In this document: positions 17,040-20,000 of the stretch, piece after piece
Position numbering within the stretch: position 1 is the stretch's first letter
How the letters are laid out: each line of letters begins with the position of its first letter
Assembly: GCA_009663005.1 (NCBI GenBank)
Contig: VIGQ01000043.1
Coordinates: 57,501-77,500, forward strand
Direction of reading: 5' to 3'
Length of the DNA stretch: 20,000 nt
DNA from: Actinidia chinensis
Lineage: Eukaryota > Streptophyta > Magnoliopsida > Ericales > Actinidiaceae
Notes under the pieces: generated by a model
Seen by the model: only the letters and a program-made list of their open reading frames with translations
Database searches by the model: none
What the model was told of the DNA's origin: nothing
Position numbers and translations under genes: made by a program

Positions 17040-20000
17040 CTTATTTAAATTTTTAGAAGAAAGACTTCAATACTCCTTAGGCTGAGCCCGCCATTATGGT
17101 GAGCTTGCTTGATGAGCTTTAAGAGATTCTTTTGGGCTTATTTGATGGTCTGGACCGTCTGGTCATCTTGAGAAGTTCAAGGTCAAGCCTATTTCACACC
17201 TCTGCCTTTTAGAATTGAGCTTTGAATAACATTGGGGCTTTTGAGACTCGAGTCCTATTGGTCCAACACTTGCAGGCTTTAAAAAAAAAATTAAATGGTT
17301 TTTTGATATTTTATATTAATATAACATTCTTTATTTATTTAAATTAACTTTTCTTGCTTTTTGGGATACAAATTTGTTTATTAAGCTCTGTCGTCCATCG
17401 TTTCCAACGTGTTATTTTTAATTTGATAATATGGTTAACCCACGTAGTCTTCCTTGTAATCTTAAATAGGGTTTTATCAACTTGAATTTATAAATAATGC
17501 AATAGATAATAAAAAATAAAAGTAATCTTTTTAGGCAGTACTTTTTTTTAGTTTCCTTTTCTAATTCATTTTGAATTGAGAAATTAGATAGATAAAAAAA
17601 TAAATTATATTTTAAAAATAATTTAAAAAAAGAATGGCTATTATTTATGTATTAATTATGGTATTTTTCTTCGTTTAAAACAAATAAAAAAGAGGGGTTT
17701 ATACTAGCTTATTATTTGCTTTCAAAAATAAGAATATTATTTGATCGATAAAATTTATATTCGAAAAAAAGGAGAGGAAAATTCTTTTAAAGAAAAGAAG
17801 CATTCCTTTGTAGTCATTTTCCAAGAAGAAAATGAAGAAAAATGGCTATATGTCCGCTTTGTAAGTATTTTTCAAAATAGATATATTATTTTTAGCTTTG
17901 GAGTTTTTCTATTCAAACGAACCGAAAAAGAAAAATATTTTGATTATAAAATTTTAATAAAGAAAAAATTACTTAAAAAAATTTAAAATAAAATATTTTG
18001 GTCAAAAAATTAAACTTTACACTAAATTTAAACCATTATGCAGTTAGTATAATTATACCCTTATTGTCGGCAAAGGTGCAACCAAAGATTTTATTAATAA
18101 GACTAAAAATATTAACACTAAGAATAGAAACACTTCATAAGTGTGGGTGCAAAAAGAAATTATTTTCATTGCCCAAACTCCTAATCTTATTCTAATAAAG
18201 ACTCATTTTAACTTTTTCATACTTGTGGCACAATTTTTCAAATCACTTTCACATATGATTTTTAAAAAAAAATTAAATAGGAAAACATTCATTATTTTCA
18301 AATAAGTCGAGGCAATTTTCAAATAAAAAGGTATGAGAAATGTGACCTGGCCTTTGAACCGCAAGTGTATATTTTTCAATTGCTTTAGAACCATGGTTGT
18401 AACCATTGGCTGCCAAAAAAACATATCTTCTCAACAAAATATACAATTATGATTATAGAACTAACTATTGGACATATAATACAAACAATACATGAAATAA
18501 AGCATCACCAAAAAGTTCATTTTTTTTTTCTCTCTTGTAACAAACGAATGACAATGTTCAATACTGTTACAAATTCATATTTTGGCAAATTCATCGGTGG
18601 TTGTTTCAATAAATTCACCTAAACTCTCGAGTGGTTTATCCTATAGATTAACTAGAGTCACAATACTATAATATTCAGTGTTAACCAATAAATAGTACGC
18701 GAAAAAGAAAGGCATTCAAAAAGTTTTCCTATACCATCAGAAAGAGATTGACTAAGACAAAAGCATACTAGTATAATTGCAACTCAGACAAATTTTTAAG
18801 CATCAAATATCTTACAGCAATAAACTTCATATGTAATTAACATACACAATATGAAAAAATATAAATGACTTTTTTCACAGATATTTCAAAATATGAGTGT
18901 AAATTAAGCCTCCCAAATCTTAATGTAAGTCTTTCTTCAAAAAGCTACTCAAATTTACTCAAACTTGATGGACAATTGCTATTTATTATGAACTTTTTAT
19001 TTCTATAATTGAACAAGGGAGGAAGAGAGAAACCTGTGAAGATGAAGTGGGCCCAACTCCACTATTTAAATTCATTGAATTAATTTTTTCTTTCTTATTC
19101 TTTCTTCCACAATTTTCCTTTTTTTTTCCCGGCAACCAAACATGAATAAATCAATCAATTCTAGAAAAAATAAGGGAAAGAAAACATGAGAAGATAAAGT
19201 GGGCTCAACATGAATGGACGTAGTAGGATTTTTTATTTGGGGGAGGCGACCATATATCAAAAAAAAAATTGATATAGCGAATATAGAATTCAAAATTTTC
19301 AATAAAAATATTATTACAATAATATTTTTTTTCAAAACCTTCGCATAGTTGTCGCCCCCTTGGTCTGCCTTGGGGCCCAATTACTTTCCTCGGATTAAAA
19401 GTTTTTTTTTCTTTCTTCACTTTTCTTCTAATAATTTTTTATGAGCACTCAAACAGATGAAGACATCCATCCAATTTGTCAAAAATAAGAGAAAGAAACA
19501 TGAGAAGATGAAGTATAAAATTAACTTTTCTCAACCCTAATTTTATTTCTTCCACTCATTTTTTCTGAAACTTCCATTGCATTGTTGTGTTTAAGCTGCT
19601 TCTCAGGAAGAATATTAAATAACAGAAATGTGGAACTCATCTTAAGATCAACTCTAGGAATATCATGACCTTGAAACAAGTATTATAAAAAAAATTAAGG
19701 TAACAGAAACACTACTGCCATAGAGGATATATGATTGCATTTTGTTTGTCACTGCTGATAATGAAGTTTCTCTTAGCCTTTCCTGGTGCTCTCCTGTATA
19801 TTAAACAGGTTCATATAGTAATTCCTCCCCACCCCACCCCTAAAAAAGAAATTACCTCCTCATTCAACCATTTGCCCGATCTCAAACATTGCCAAAAATA
19901 CTCCAACGATCTTGATATTAGAGTTCTAGTAAGTGACCAAAACCTTCCTCCTGCCAAATTGTTAAATCAGATAAATCAAAAATGCCAATGCCAATCCCTA
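17040..20000. repeat. Long repeat unit, copy 4 (cut by window end)
   Basis: Anchors shared with copy 3 are GACTCGAGTCCTA near 17245, GAATATTAT near 17732, CATTGCCCAAACTCCTAATC near 18168, GAACTAACTATTGGA near 18458, GAAGATGAAGTGGGCCC near 19038, ACCATATATCAAAAAAA near 19249, GGTCTGCCTTGGGGCCCA near 19360, and the exon 3 part from 19620. Exons 2 and 1 of the ESD4-like gene should continue beyond the right end. Confidence 0.9.
19856..19950 (-). pseudogene. ESD4: ESD4-like SUMO protease exon 3 (copy 4)
   Basis: Acceptor TTGGCAG is followed by a frame-shifted KVLVTY, NSNIKI and then CLRSGKWLNEE before GTAATT. WLNEE is WLNDE with one substitution. Like copy 2, it sits next to a (CCCCA)n tract. 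It is the left part of a gene copy that leaves the window on the right. Confidence 0.75.

Larger units (their letters stand above)
12845..17040. repeat. Long repeat unit, copy 3 (complete period)
   Basis: This is the most complete copy. It has an AT-rich part (GACTCGAGTCCTA near 12972; TTTTTTGATATTTTATATTAA near 13039), the segment with GAACTAACTATTGG at 14188, leader-like motifs at 14774 and 14913, the ACCATATATCA-like block near 14970, GGTCCACCTTGGGGCCCA near 15071, ESD4-like exons 3, 2, 1, and the upstream sequence up to about 16800-17040. Matching anchors in copy 4 are about 4.25-4.3 kb further on. One local difference is an extra block near 17090-17180 absent from the equivalent place near 12890. 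Confidence 0.9.
7462..19520 (-). repeat. Reiterated leader-like motif family
   Basis: A short motif, on the plus strand GAGAAGATGAAGTGGGCCC preceded by GAAAAATAAGAGAAAGAAAC and about 20-40 bases further left by CAACCAAACA.GA, recurs at 7462, 7604, 10298, 10417, 14774, 14913, 19037, 19187 and in shorter form at 10717, 15205 and 19501. Earlier relatives lie at 4861, 5095, 5430 and 5613. On the minus strand it reads CACTTCATCTTCTCAGGTTTC, which has the shape of an exon end plus CAG/GTTTC donor. Two or three copies occur in every unit. Confidence 0.75.

Noticed and set aside
17741..17986. 81-codon Lys/Phe-rich plus-strand frame
   Set aside because: Composition follows AT-rich DNA, and the equivalent sequence in copies 1 and 3 is broken. 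Organelle-like flavour comes from A/T codons only.
5948..20000. Reading the long repeats as an LTR retrotransposon or CRISPR-like array
   Set aside because: No reverse transcriptase, integrase, primer-binding site or TG..CA ends were seen. The units are kilobases long and contain cellular gene exons, so neither reading fits.

Overview
This is an AT-rich nuclear segment of a flowering plant, most likely a eudicot. It has GT/AG exon-intron structure, U-rich introns, C/T-rich leaders and two recognisable plant genes. There are no operons, ribosome binding sites, CRISPR arrays, rRNA or tRNA. Nearly every recognisable coding stretch is on the minus strand and is broken by small indels and stops. 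The long forward-strand frames across these exons are shadows.

Region 1 (about 1.1-3.4 kb, minus): at least nine exons of the transcription elongation factor SPT6 (plant SPT6-like) in the correct order. They run from the DEDDYEL / DNNITGF segment through the acidic linker, the DELL / EKYM segment, the FLELHH and PFIAMY segments, the long KWLL-to-EQFG exon and the NDELED exon. Splice signals are mostly intact, but almost every exon needs frame changes. The acidic N-terminal exon was not found, and the C-terminal two thirds would lie beyond the left edge. A tandem duplication with a period near 140 bp sits at 332-615.

Region 2 (3.4-5.95 kb): mostly without recognisable content. It holds scattered leader-like motifs, one unidentified exon-like plus-strand frame (5.19-5.34 kb) and a GC-richer, promoter/leader-like stretch at 5.64-5.90 kb.

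Region 3 (5.95-20.0 kb): a long repeat unit, about 4.2-4.5 kb per period, occurs in one partial copy (5.95-7.62 kb), one full copy, one nearly full copy and a last copy cut by the window end. There is also an extra fragment at 9.64-10.10 kb. Each unit has an AT-rich part, a part with reiterated GAGAAGATGAAGTGGGC motifs, and a gene part. On the minus strand the gene part encodes the N-terminal half of an ESD4/ULP1-type SUMO protease: exon 1 (IHAPCRV, the charged YLKKDKEVIDVDEE segment, ETAERRN), exon 2 (EPFLPL) and exon 3 (ending WLNDE). I found no His-Asp-Cys peptidase domain anywhere in the window, so this looks like amplification of a truncated gene. In the 10-12.6 kb copy the second half of exon 1 is itself tandemly duplicated (about 368 bp).

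Region 4 (7.63-9.60 kb): single-copy sequence lying between repeat copies, with one good but unidentified minus-strand exon (about 9.30-9.55 kb).

Coding and noncoding repeats alike differ by scattered one-base indels while splice sites and protein resemblance survive. So either these are recent pseudogene copies, or the contig carries uncorrected long-read errors. This question governs how every gene here should be read.
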